64,000 nucleotides of DNA from Bradyrhizobium sp. SZCCHNS1050. Its GTDB lineage: Bacteria > Pseudomonadota > Alphaproteobacteria > Rhizobiales > Xanthobacteraceae. The stretch is taken from assembly GCF_032484785.1 (NCBI RefSeq), contig NZ_JAUETR010000001.1, positions 558,001 to 622,000 of the forward strand, given 5' to 3'. Both the position numbers and the translations under genes were made by a program. Below, piece by piece: positions 41,956 through 50,231 of the stretch (its first letter is position 1; every line of letters starts with the position of its first letter). A model generated the notes under the pieces. The model did no database searches. It was given only the letters and a program-made list of their open reading frames with translations, and was not told where the DNA came from.

Positions 41956-42137
41956 CTCAGGGACCACCCCGGCCGTCCGGCGGCACGTACGCATTCCGCA
42001 ATCGTGCTTAGACGCGACGTCACGCCCCCTGGTTCAGCCCACCGCCGCATCGATTTCTTCGAACCGACGGCCCCCCGTCGGGAACCAATGGCTGCACACC
42101 GACGCCGTCCATCATGCCGTCGGCAACAGGAGTTCTC

Positions 42138-42494
42138 ATGCCTTCCAGACTGACACGCCCATTCTTCAGCGCCGTCGCCGCGCTGGCGCTCACCGCTTCG
42201 ATGGCGAGCGCCGGGGACAGCGCGACCTCGCTGTTCAAGGTGGTGACCGTCAAGGACGAGATCGTCATCGGTCTCAATAGCGAAGAGCTGGCAACGATCG
42301 GCGGGAACGATGCCAGCGCCGTTGCGCGCGCATTGGCGCAGAAAGGCGACCTCTCAGCCTGGCAGTACAACGTTCATCGCGGCCCGAACGGCGAGCTGCA
42401 GATGGCACCTTCGGCCAAGATCGGTCTGCTGTCGCATGCCTCGCTGCGCGTCGAGCCCTACAGCACCACTTATGTCGTGACGCCGCATCCCTGA
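42138..42494 (+). CDS. Secreted hypothetical protein (118 residues)
   Basis: ATG 42138 has AGGAG six bases upstream. The signal peptide is at about 1-26 ('FFSAVAALALTASMASAG'). The mature part 'DEIVIGLNSEELATIGG...' looks like a small mixed alpha/beta domain with a beta-rich end. The family is unknown to me. Confidence 0.65.
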   Translation: MPSRLTRPFFSAVAALALTASMASAGDSATSLFKVVTVKDEIVIGLNSEELATIGGNDASAVARALAQKGDLSAWQYNVHRGPNGELQMAPSAKIGLLSHASLRVEPYSTTYVVTPHP

Positions 42495-42562
42495 GGGAAA
42501 ACGATTGTCCGACCGGCGCTCGTACCCGTCGACGACGGAACGAGTGCCGGTCGTACCGGCCG

Positions 42563-43162
42563 TTAGCTCTCGCCCCGATGGCCCGATCGCACGGCCCCAT
42601 CGCATTTCCTGGAGACCCTGTCGGTGGACAACCCGTAGACCACGGCCAGCCGGTCCAGGCACTCCTTGAAGCGCCGGGCAAAATAATCATTCCAGCGCTG
42701 GCTGGCGAGCCCCCGCTTGTGTCCGACCTGCTCCATGGTCAGGCCGTGCACCAGGACGTCATGGGTGATCGCCGCGCCGTCGGCGCCGAGCTCGCGCTCG
42801 GCGCGGTTGAGCCGCAGCACCGCCTGCCTCTGGCCTTCGGTGACCGGCTCACGCCCGCGGGCGCCGTCAACGTGCTCGCGCGAGGGATCGACCGCCTGCG
42901 GGCCTCGCTCGGCCCGCTCCCAATCGTTCTGGAACGCCCGTCCGGCCCGGTATTGGGCGTCATCCAGCTGCTTGTGCGCGTGCAGCCGGCCGAGCGGGTC
43001 GCTGCGGACCGATCGCAACGCGACGATCTTATCGCCGGGCTCGAGCGCCAGCGGATCGTCGATCTCCACGGGAATCACGTCTGCATTTCGCGGCAGGTCG
43101 TGAGCTCTGCGGTCGTGGGTCTTGGACATGCGATGGGGCTTGCTGCGTCTGGGGCGCGCCAT
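42563..43162 (-). CDS. DUF6456-like putative DNA-associated protein
   Basis: This 199-residue basic protein starts 'MARPRRSKPHRMSKTHDRRA'. The C-terminal half ('AQYRAGRAFQNDWERAERG' and 'GQRQAVLRLNRAERELG', then 'LVHGLTMEQVGHKRGLASQR') resembles the DUF6456 family of rhizobial proteins, often found with helix-turn-helix regulators. It is just downstream of a GcrA-like gene on the same strand. Confidence 0.6.
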   Translation of the reverse strand: MARPRRSKPHRMSKTHDRRAHDLPRNADVIPVEIDDPLALEPGDKIVALRSVRSDPLGRLHAHKQLDDAQYRAGRAFQNDWERAERGPQAVDPSREHVDGARGREPVTEGQRQAVLRLNRAERELGADGAAITHDVLVHGLTMEQVGHKRGLASQRWNDYFARRFKECLDRLAVVYGLSTDRVSRKCDGAVRSGHRGES

Positions 43163-43214
43163 GTCTCGTCTCCGGAAATTGGATGGGGTCGGTTCGGGTC
43201 GGGTTTGCCGCGCT

Positions 43215-43745
43215 CTACGCGGCCGCGACCAGCCGCAGGATCAAGGGGCCGGCGGGACGCACGGCGGCCTCCTCGGGCGGAAGCCGCGTGAGATGGTAAT
43301 GCGGCGTGCAGTAGCAGGAGCCGGGCTGGCGCGGATGGCCACAAAAGGTGATGGGATCGTCGTCCCGGTCGCCGCCATAGGGATAGCGGCAATCGTTGCG
43401 CTTGAGCTGGTCCAGGGACAGCAGGCGCGGGCTGATGCCGACGCAACGCAGCTTGACGGCCGCGGCGGGCTTCGCCGGGGACGGCATCGGCCGCACCGCC
43501 GCGTCGGCGCCTCGCCGTCCGGTTCGGGGCGCCGCGGACATCGACCGGGGCGCGGATCGCGCGGCTTTCGGCCCGCCCGGCGCGGCCAGCCCGATCCGCT
43601 TGCCGCGGCCAAGCGTCGCGTTCCGCGTATAGGCGGTTCCGAACTGCGCATTGAGGGCGCGCGCGATCTCGGCATAGGACCGCCCCTGGGCATGAAGCTC
43701 GCACAGCATCTTGGAATGCTGGTCTGGCCAATCTGTGGATTGCAT
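43215..43745 (-). CDS. GcrA-like cell-cycle-type regulator, diverged
   Basis: This is a 176-residue protein. The N-terminus 'DWPDQHSKMLCELHAQGRSY' and 'AEIARALNAQFGTAYTRNATLG' match the GcrA helix-turn-helix region, with the typical 'TRNA' step and 'RGKRIGL'. The C-terminus holds 'NDCRYPYGGDRDDDPITFCG' and further Cys/His, the usual GcrA end. In Caulobacter GcrA works with sigma-70 at methylated promoters. The linker is basic and Pro/Ala-rich. ATG 43745 (GGAAGAGGCGAGA upstream) is chosen; the long upstream extension lies across the divergent repressor gene. It is divergent from an S24-type repressor. Confidence 0.75.
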   Translation of the reverse strand: MQSTDWPDQHSKMLCELHAQGRSYAEIARALNAQFGTAYTRNATLGRGKRIGLAAPGGPKAARSAPRSMSAAPRTGRRGADAAVRPMPSPAKPAAAVKLRCVGISPRLLSLDQLKRNDCRYPYGGDRDDDPITFCGHPRQPGSCYCTPHYHLTRLPPEEAAVRPAGPLILRLVAAA

Positions 43746-43895
43746 TCTCGCCTCTTCCTTCTGGGTCGGGGCCGCCGGATCCGCCGGCTCACCCGACGGC
43801 CAAATCTTCCGATATTCCGAAGAAAAAGTCAAGCTTGAGTTCTGATTATTCGAAACATATAATCCCTTCCGAGATTCGCAAAAGAGGTCAAAGCC
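43746..43895. promoter_or_regulatory. Divergent promoter/operator region between GcrA-like and S24 repressor genes
   Basis: This is an AT-rich spacer with three similar short motifs: ATTCCGAA (43815-43822), ATTCGAA (near 43848) and ATTCGCAA (near 43873). It is a plausible operator set for the repressor at 43896. This is inference from pattern only. Confidence 0.4.
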
Positions 43896-44513
43896 ATGTT
43901 GGACGTTGCCATGATCGAGCGTGCACTCGAGAAGCCGGGAAAGACGAAAGGAGGGTTGGCCCGCGCCATGGGCGTGCGGCCGGGCGCGGTCTCCGAGATC
44001 CTCGGCGGCCAGCGCCTGATCAAGGCGGCCGAGATTCCGCTCATCACGGAATATCTGGAGCTCAATTCCGTCCCCATCATGGGGCGGGTCGGCGCCGGCT
44101 CGGTGATCGAGCCGGATTACGAGCAGGTGCCCGTCGAGGGCCTCGGCGAGGTCGCCCTGCCCTTCCCGATCTCCGAGGAGACCATCGCCTTCGAGGTCAC
44201 GGGCGATTCGATGCTGCCGAAATACGAGAATGGCGACGTGATCGTGGTCTACCGCGAGCAGCGGCACCCGCTGTCGAGCTTCTACGGCGAGGAGGCGGTG
44301 GTACGCCTCAAGTCCGGCGAGCGCTACCTGAAGACGATTGAACGCGGCAAATCGCCGTCCGTGGTCAATCTGAAGAGCTTCAACGCCAAGCCGATCGTGG
44401 GGGTCAAGCTGGACTGGATCGGCGAGATCTTCGTCACCCTGCCACGCGGCCAGATCTCGCGGATCCGCGCCAAGGCGGCCGCCAAGTCGCGCGCCCGCGC
44501 GGCGAACAAGTAA
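43896..44513 (+). CDS. S24/LexA-like phage-type repressor with helix-turn-helix
   Basis: This is a 205-residue protein. An N-terminal helix-turn-helix (about 3-50, 'KGGLARAMGVRPGAVSEILG') is followed by an S24 peptidase domain. It has an Ala-Gly cleavage-type site ('VGAGSV', about 67-68), a serine in 'GDSMLP' (about 105) and a lysine at about 139 or 146. In phage CI and LexA these residues carry out RecA-stimulated self-cleavage. It probably represses its own and the divergent GcrA-like promoter. It may be a prophage remnant or a tamed regulator; there are no phage structural genes nearby. A strong hairpin follows at 44527. Confidence 0.85.
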   Translation: MLDVAMIERALEKPGKTKGGLARAMGVRPGAVSEILGGQRLIKAAEIPLITEYLELNSVPIMGRVGAGSVIEPDYEQVPVEGLGEVALPFPISEETIAFEVTGDSMLPKYENGDVIVVYREQRHPLSSFYGEEAVVRLKSGERYLKTIERGKSPSVVNLKSFNAKPIVGVKLDWIGEIFVTLPRGQISRIRAKAAAKSRARAANK

Positions 44514-44526
44514 GACTCGACGCCGG

Positions 44527-44560
44527 ATGCAGGGGGAACGCCGCGGCGTTCTCCCTGCAT
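44527..44560 (+). terminator. Strong hairpin after the S24 repressor gene
   Basis: ATGCAGGGGGAACGCC pairs with GGCGTTCTCCCTGCAT around GC, with one mismatch. There is no T run. It is a likely terminator or transcript-end protector. Confidence 0.6.
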
Positions 44561-44659
44561 CCCGCCTCCAAGGGAGGGTAGGCCCCGCGCCTGTGGCGCC
44601 GTCGTGATCAACAATTCTGAGCGACATATGGGGATGTGCGTCCTTAGCCTCGCGGCGCC

Positions 44660-45010
44660 CAGGCGTCCGAGTGATACAGTGGTCTCACCCTCTTCAAACG
44701 AGAGGGTGCAGGGAAGGCCGGACCTCGACTGAGGCCCGTGGCCCGCCTGCTCAAAAAACGCAGGCGGCAGGTACCACAGGTCCAGCCGGAACGATCCGGC
44801 CCTCCCTGCGCGATGGTTTTCACGGCTGCTTCGCGTTCTCCCCGGTGCGCCGGGCTTGTTGGTCACCGTCACCCACGCGGCGCTGTCAGCGCCGGCGCAG
44901 GCTTGATACCGGCATCGGGGTATCAGGACCACGCGACTTGACCGTACGAGCCGGTGTTGTTCGTCGGCGCGAATGACCACGCTGCAAACCGGCTCGCCCA
45001 TCACTCCCCG
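44660..45010. ncRNA. Candidate structured RNA or dispersed repeat element
   Basis: This lies within a 1 kb stretch (44514-45569) with no convincing gene. It has clear stems: CACCCTCT/AGAGGGTG (44686-44708), CCGCCTGC/GCAGGCGG (44743-44767) and TGATACC/GGTATCA (44904-44925), with further GC-rich palindromes between them. Frames across it give Arg/Pro-rich, non-protein sequence. I recall similar sequence between genes in several Bradyrhizobium genomes, so it may be a multi-copy element or a conserved RNA. Strand and ends are uncertain. Confidence 0.4.
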
Positions 45011-45480
45011 CCTCCACGTGTCGTGACGACCGCGATACGCCCCTCTCCATGAGGCGGGATGCGCGTAGACAATCATGAATTCTGAAAAAGAGAAAGAAGA
45101 ATCTTTCGGCCCGGCGGGCCAGACCGGGGCAATGCGTTGAAGCCTCGCCCAAAACAAGCGTTTCCGCACACGTCGTCTGCAGGCGATCGAAGGCCATGAA
45201 CGGACCATCGTGCGGGCGCATCGACCCTGATTCGCCCGACGGGCGTGACGCCTTGCCACCAGCCGCGCCCGGCGCCCGGATCAGTCCTCGACCCGCAGCT
45301 CATCGCGATGGACGTAGCAGTCGGCATTCGGAGGCGGCGGTGGGACAGGCTGGTCTTCCGCTATCTCGGCTCCAAGCGGTGACCCGCCCCGACGATCCAC
45401 GGGCCGCCAGCGAGCGGACCCGCTGTGCCATCGCGTCATCGCCGACGTCCGGCCGGCGTTGACGACGTCGCGCAAGCGGA

Positions 45481-45494
45481 TTGATCCCGATCAA
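45481..45494 (+). promoter_or_regulatory. FixK/FNR box TTGAT-CCCG-ATCAA before a secreted protein gene
   Basis: This is a perfect consensus match. Centre 45487.5 predicts a transcript start near 45529, 41 bases before ATG 45570. Confidence 0.65.
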
Positions 45495-45569
45495 CGACCA
45501 GGCGCCGCGCCGGAGCAAACTCATCTTCAACCTGTGGCTGCACAGGCAGGACATGGGGGAAACGCCATC

Positions 45570-46448
45570 ATGGGAAACGCCATGCGGAGATATCTTCTTG
45601 CCTTTACCTTGGTGATCGCCGCACTCGGCTTCACGTCGTCGGCGCGTGCGGGATGCTGGCCGAACGAAAACTTCCACCTCGTGTGCTGGCTGGATACCTA
45701 TGGAACGGCGTGCGAAGCGCACCACGCGCTGACCAGCGTCAGAGCCGTGCTGTATCCAGAGCCGCGCTACTCGTACTATGAATTCGAGGTTTCGCACTGG
45801 TGGACGGCCCACAAGACCGTGGCCTGTCCGCCGAATCAAAAGACGACGTTCAGCGGTGTCTGGGACCGGGAAACCGGAAAGGCGGAGGAAACGGCAACCA
45901 CCGGCATTTCGTCGGTGACGAGGCGAGTCTATTGCAGCAACAATCCCTGGACGGGCCAGGGGCCGCCGACGGTGCCGATCTGCTCATATCCGGCCGATGA
46001 TCCGAACGTGGGACTGCCCGTCACCTCGGCGATGCTCACGCAAAGCCAGCGAGACGATCTGCTTCGCGTTCAGGAGCCGTTGCATACCCGTTGCCAGCAG
46101 ATCAAGCCACTCGAGGACGAGGTGTCGTGGCTGAACGGTCGCCCCATCGTCGAGGTGGTCGCGTCCCATCATGAATATCAGAAGCTCGAATGGCATCTGT
46201 GGTTCATGGACTTCGGCGAGTTCGGACCGTGGCATGAGGTCGCGGCACCGAAGCCGAAGGGCCCTTTGATCTGGAAGGGCACGACCTATACCGAGCGCCG
46301 CATTGCGACATCGAGGCACAGATATTGGCTGAACAAGCCCGGCCGCTGGAAGGTGGTTGCGAAGCCGAAGCCGACCGCGGCGGCGGCGCAGGCGATCCCG
46401 ATCAGCGTGACCACCGAATGTCCCGGCGCGACGTTCAACGTGCAGTGA
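45570..46448 (+). CDS. Secreted cysteine-containing protein of unknown function
   Basis: The 292-residue precursor has a signal peptide (about 6-27, 'YLLAFTLVIAALGFTSSARA'). The mature part has seven to eight cysteines ('AGCWPNENFHLVCWLDTYG', 'VYCSNNPW', 'TRCQQIK', 'TTECPG') and many Trp/Tyr/His, so it is probably a disulfide-bonded periplasmic or secreted domain. I do not recognise the family. ATG 45570 and 45582 are both possible because the bases GGGAAACGCCAT occur twice in a row, each ahead of an ATG. A FixK-type box lies upstream. Confidence 0.65.
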   Translation: MGNAMRRYLLAFTLVIAALGFTSSARAGCWPNENFHLVCWLDTYGTACEAHHALTSVRAVLYPEPRYSYYEFEVSHWWTAHKTVACPPNQKTTFSGVWDRETGKAEETATTGISSVTRRVYCSNNPWTGQGPPTVPICSYPADDPNVGLPVTSAMLTQSQRDDLLRVQEPLHTRCQQIKPLEDEVSWLNGRPIVEVVASHHEYQKLEWHLWFMDFGEFGPWHEVAAPKPKGPLIWKGTTYTERRIATSRHRYWLNKPGRWKVVAKPKPTAAAAQAIPISVTTECPGATFNVQ

Positions 46449-46666
46449 TGGGCGATGACGCGGTCTTCATGGCGTGCGGGAACATGCTTCCGCACGCCAC
46501 GTCACATCGCCTGGACTATTTCTGCGGCTGATTCCGGTGTGGTCATGGCCGCGCAGGCTGGGGATGGAGTCGGTGAGGCGAGGATGGACCGAATCAGCCT
46601 TGACAAAATTCTGATTTAAAGAAATAATGGAGCGATCACAGTCAGCCGAAGGCGAACCGGCGCTCC

Positions 46667-46942
46667 ATGCAGTATTTCGTCGTGATGATCGACTACGGCC
46701 GGCGCGGACGCGAGGCCGTGGTCGATCCCGAGATGACCCGGCGCGACGTCGTTGCGCGCATCGCGTCGGGGGAATATTCGAACGTCAGCTTCATCCACGA
46801 GATCGTCGACCGGTCGGTTGCGGACGTCACGGCCGATATCATGTCCGAAGCCGCCCTGCCCGAGATCGATGGGCGGGACGCCGACCTGCAGGCCGCCCGG
46901 TCCGATCACCTCCGCGACCTGCGCAAGCACGAGCGGGTTTGA
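46667..46942 (+). CDS. Small hypothetical protein (91 residues)
   Basis: This is a soluble, acidic/basic mixed protein starting 'MQYFVVMIDYGRRGREAVVD' with 'SFIHEIVDRSVADVT' and 'LQAARSDHLRDLRKHERV'. I know related short proteins in Bradyrhizobium with the same opening. The function is unknown. The ribosome site is weak. Confidence 0.6.
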   Translation: MQYFVVMIDYGRRGREAVVDPEMTRRDVVARIASGEYSNVSFIHEIVDRSVADVTADIMSEAALPEIDGRDADLQAARSDHLRDLRKHERV

Positions 46943-46992
46943 CCCGGCTGCGCCGGCCCTATCGGGATCTCGCGACCGGAGGACGCGCCAGA

Positions 46993-47967
46993 TCAGACCA
47001 GAAAGACCGTCGAGCCGGTCGTCTTGCGTGCCGCGAGATCGGCGTGAGCCCGGGCCGCCTCCTTGAGCGGATAGGTCTGGTTGACCTCGATCTTTACCGC
47101 GCCAGATTTGACCACGTCGAACAGCTCGTTGGCCATCGCGACCAGACTCTCGCGCTTGGCGGCGTAGGTGAACAGCGTCGGCCGGGTCACGAATAGCGAT
47201 CCCTTCTGGGCGAGCAGCCCGAGATTGAGCGGATCGACCGTGCCGGAGGACTGGCCGAACAGCACCGCGTAGCCGAGCGGCGCGAGGCAATCGAGCGATT
47301 TCAGGAACGTGTCCTTGCCGACGGAATCATAGACCACGGGCACCTTCTTGCCGCCGGTGATCTCGCCGACGCGCGCGACGAAGTCCTCCCGCGTATAGAT
47401 GATGGTGTGCTCGCAGCCGTGGGCCTTGGCCAGCTGCGCCTTGTCATCGCTGGATACGGTGCCGATGACGTGAACGCCGAGATGCTTGGCCCACTGGCTG
47501 AGGATGAGGCCGACGCCGCCGGCGGCGGCATGCAGCAGGATGGTCTCGCCCGCCTTGACGCGGTAGGTCTGCCGGATCAGGTACTGGGCGGTCAGGCCCT
47601 TGAGCATCATGGCAGCGGCGGTCTTGTCGTCGATCTCGTCGGGCAGTTTCAACAGCAGCGCGGCCGGCATCAGCCGCGCCTCTGAATAGGCGCCGAGCGG
47701 CGACGAGCCGTAGGCGACCCGGTCGCCCACCTTCAGGTCCGTCACCCCTTCGCCCAGTTCCTCGATCACACCCGCGCCCTCGCTGCCCAGTCCGCTCGGA
47801 AGCTGGACCGGATAGAGCCCGGAACGATTGTAGATGTCGATGAAGTTGAGCCCGACCGCCGTGTGGCGGATACGCGCCTCGCCGGGGCCGGGCTTGCCGA
47901 CCTCGATCTGCTCCCAAGCGAGAACCTCGGGACCGCCGGTCTTGTGGAAACGAATGGCGTTCGTCAT
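46993..47967 (-). CDS. Quinone oxidoreductase (zeta-crystallin type, NADPH-dependent)
   Basis: This 324-residue medium-chain reductase has no zinc. It has 'VGLNFIDIYNRSGLYPVQLP' and 'GSEGAGVIEELGEGV', which define the quinone oxidoreductase group, and the NADPH fold 'LLHAAAGGVGLILSQWAKHL'. It reduces quinones or enals with NADPH. AGGGAGG precedes ATG 47967. It is a single gene. Confidence 0.9.
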   Translation of the reverse strand: MTNAIRFHKTGGPEVLAWEQIEVGKPGPGEARIRHTAVGLNFIDIYNRSGLYPVQLPSGLGSEGAGVIEELGEGVTDLKVGDRVAYGSSPLGAYSEARLMPAALLLKLPDEIDDKTAAAMMLKGLTAQYLIRQTYRVKAGETILLHAAAGGVGLILSQWAKHLGVHVIGTVSSDDKAQLAKAHGCEHTIIYTREDFVARVGEITGGKKVPVVYDSVGKDTFLKSLDCLAPLGYAVLFGQSSGTVDPLNLGLLAQKGSLFVTRPTLFTYAAKRESLVAMANELFDVVKSGAVKIEVNQTYPLKEAARAHADLAARKTTGSTVFLV

Positions 47968-48178
47968 GGGTTATCCTCCCTGTCGGATCGCGCGACGCTG
48001 CGCCGCTCGGCCGCGCGCCGGCCCCCCTTGCGGGCCGTTCGAGCTTTGTTTTTCCGCGACCGAACCTCGGTCATCCGTAGCCGCTGTCGGCTCGGTTTGG
48101 CAATCGGCTTTGCCAGCCGGCACAGGAACAACGTTCACCGTTCCAGCGTTCATCGGCCATAGCGTGGAGTCCGAGCCC

Positions 48179-48439
48179 ATGCCGCCCAAACGACGCAGCG
48201 CAGTAGTCAATCCGGCCATGCTGATCGAGCTGGCCTGCCACACCTTGATGGGCATCGCCATGGGGCTCGGCTTCGCCTTCGGGCTGACCCAACTGGATGC
48301 GTTCGGCATCTCGACCCTGATCGCCCACAGTGTCGATCCGCACGCGACGCTCGTGATCTTCGTCGGTGTATTGACGCTGTCCTTTGCTGTCGGCGCAACG
48401 CTGACAGGATTCGTATTCACGATGATGGAGGAGAGATAG
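48179..48439 (+). CDS. Two-segment small membrane protein
   Basis: This 86-residue product starts 'MPPKRRSAVVNPAMLIELAC' and has two membrane helices (about 18-40 and 58-80) separated by a polar loop. ATG 48179 has GGAG nine bases before it. The function is unknown. Confidence 0.6.
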   Translation: MPPKRRSAVVNPAMLIELACHTLMGIAMGLGFAFGLTQLDAFGISTLIAHSVDPHATLVIFVGVLTLSFAVGATLTGFVFTMMEER

Positions 48440-48616
48440 ACCCGACGCGCGCCCAGCTTGTCATATGCGCGTCGCGCAAACCATGCAGATGGACGGCAGG
48501 TTCGACCGGCGCGGAGATGACGAAATGGCCGGACTGCTCGGTGCAAGCGATCCGCGGCTTCGCGAGGCCCGCCTCGGATCTGTGGGCGATGTTACACCGT
48601 TGGGCGCGCGGCCCTC

Positions 48617-48940
48617 ATGAACGGCTGGCTAGCTCTGTTCGCGGCCGGAGCTCTCGAGATCATCTGGGCGCTTGGCCTGAAGCATTCCGACGGCCTGACG
48701 CGCTTCTGGCCCAGCGTCGCCACCGTGATCGCCATTCTGCTCAGCTTCGCGATGATGTCGCTCGCGCTGCGCTCACTGCCGTTTGGCACCGCCTATGCGG
48801 TATGGACCGGGATCGGCGCGGCCGGGAGCATCCTCGCCGGCATGATCCTCTACAGCGAGCCGGCGGACCCGACACGGCTGATCTGCCTCACGCTGATCAT
48901 CACCGGCATGATCGGGTTGAAGCTGAACTCGCCGGTCTGA
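48617..48940 (+). CDS. SugE/Gdx-type small multidrug resistance family transporter
   Basis: This 107-residue protein has four membrane helices. Glu13 sits in 'ALEIIWALGLKHS', the SugE/Gdx signature, and 'FGTAYAVWTGIGAAGSILAG' is typical of the family. Gdx proteins export guanidinium; other SMR members export quaternary amines. I looked upstream for a guanidine riboswitch and saw none. The last 168 bases overlap, tail to tail, the reading frame of the next gene. Confidence 0.85.
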   Translation: MNGWLALFAAGALEIIWALGLKHSDGLTRFWPSVATVIAILLSFAMMSLALRSLPFGTAYAVWTGIGAAGSILAGMILYSEPADPTRLICLTLIITGMIGLKLNSPV

Positions 48941-49912
48941 CACCATCGACGACCTCCGGCAGGAGCGCGACAGCTCGACGCTGCCGAACACGACCAGGGC
49001 GAGCACAAACGGCAACAGGTGATAGAGCGCGCGGAAGATCAGCAGCGCCGCCAGCAGGCGCTCCTGGTCAACGCCGCCCAGGCCCAGCAGGATCGTTGCG
49101 TCGAACAGGCCGATGCCGGCTGGGGCATGGCTGGCAAATCCAAGCAAGGTCGCGGCAATGAAGACCGCCATCAGCCGCGCGAGGTCGATGCCGAGTTCCG
49201 GCGGCATGAGGACGTACATTGCCAGCGCCGCGGCGCTGAGCTCGAACAGGCCGACCACGATCTGCAGCAGCACGGCGGGCCCGGACGGCAGTCGAACGGG
49301 CCAGCGCGCACTTCGCCGCCCGGGCCAGCTCCACACGACGAAGGCGGCAACGGCGCAAAGCAGTGCCGCGGCAACGAGACGGTTGATCGCCGGCGGCCAA
49401 TATTCCATCCATCCGAAGGCATCCGGATCGATCATCAAGCTCAGGCCGAGCGCGGTGAGATTTCCGAGCCAGAAGGTCAGGCCGGTCAGGAAGCTGATAT
49501 TGGCAATGTCGATCGCACCGAGCCGGTACGGCGCGTAGATCCGATATCGCACCAGCGGCGAGACCAGCGCGACCGCACCGATGCCGTGCGCGATCGGGTA
49601 GCTCGTGAAGCTGCCGAGCGCGGCGGCGCGATAGGGAATGTCCCGGCGGCCGATCGTCCGCAACGCGAACAGGTCGTAGAGCGTGAGGCTGGCGTAGGAG
49701 AGGACGATGAACGCCAGCGCCATCGCGATCAGATGAAGGTCCGTGGCCTCGACGATCGACAGAACATGAGCAAGGTCGAGCTTCTTGACGGCGCGTGCCA
49801 GGACATACACGGCCGCAGCTGCAATCGAGAGGCTCAAGGCCAGTCCGCCCAGACTGCGCAACCAGATTCTGCGGTTCGATCGCAGCGGCGGAACGTCGGT
49901 CAGGTCAGCCAT
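48773..49912 (-). CDS. UPF0104/YbhN-like flippase-type membrane protein (lysylphosphatidylglycerol synthase TM family)
   Basis: This 379-residue protein has about eight membrane segments. Typical parts are 'SYPIAHGIGAVALVSPLVRY' and 'GFASHAPAGIGLFDATILLG' (the GIGLFDA-type motif of this family). The natural family length is reached near residue 320, around 'ELSRSCRRSS'. The last 55 or so residues are hydrophilic and encoded opposite sugE, which suggests that the original stop was lost and the frame runs on. ATG 49912 is the likely start. Confidence 0.75.
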   Translation of the reverse strand: MADLTDVPPLRSNRRIWLRSLGGLALSLSIAAAAVYVLARAVKKLDLAHVLSIVEATDLHLIAMALAFIVLSYASLTLYDLFALRTIGRRDIPYRAAALGSFTSYPIAHGIGAVALVSPLVRYRIYAPYRLGAIDIANISFLTGLTFWLGNLTALGLSLMIDPDAFGWMEYWPPAINRLVAAALLCAVAAFVVWSWPGRRSARWPVRLPSGPAVLLQIVVGLFELSAAALAMYVLMPPELGIDLARLMAVFIAATLLGFASHAPAGIGLFDATILLGLGGVDQERLLAALLIFRALYHLLPFVLALVVFGSVELSRSCRRSSMVSDRRVQLQPDHAGDDQREADQPCRVRRLAVEDHAGEDAPGRADPGPYRIGGAKRQ

Positions 49913-50091
49913 TCAACGTGTTTCGCTTCAAACATGCGCCGGCCGATTCGAGCAGGACGATGGCGCCGTTTGACACACCGATGTGACAGCGGCGTTACCG
50001 TTGTGCGCTGCCCACATGGCTTAATTATCTGTTAACGACGGACGATCGTTCACCGCTACCAACACGGCGAGCTGCAATGCAGCACCACATT

Positions 50092-50120
50092 CGCGATCAT
50101 TCAAATTTGAATTAATCGCG
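50092..50120. promoter_or_regulatory. Palindromic AT-rich operator-like site
   Basis: A perfect 14-base palindrome, ATTCAAATTTGAAT (50099-50112), is flanked by CGCGAT and ATCGCG. It lies in the 320-base spacer (49913-50231) ahead of the gene at 50232. Nothing else is seen in that spacer. Confidence 0.45.
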
Positions 50121-50231
50121 GGCGGGTTCGAGCGTAATGACGTGGACCGTATCAGTACGGATGCATGAAGGTCGCATCTTCGTCACGCGGACTTTCTAAG
50201 ACGAGTGCCGGACGTCAACATTCGAGGCAGC

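Noticed and set aside
44324..45259. 311-codon frame and other frames across 44600-45260
   Set aside because: The composition is Arg/Pro-rich, the frame partly overlaps the repressor gene, and the region has RNA-like stems; I treat it as a structured element.
48440..48616. Guanidine riboswitch ahead of the SugE/Gdx gene
   Set aside because: I looked for paired hairpins with ACGR loops (mini-ykkC) and the longer ykkC pattern and found no convincing match.
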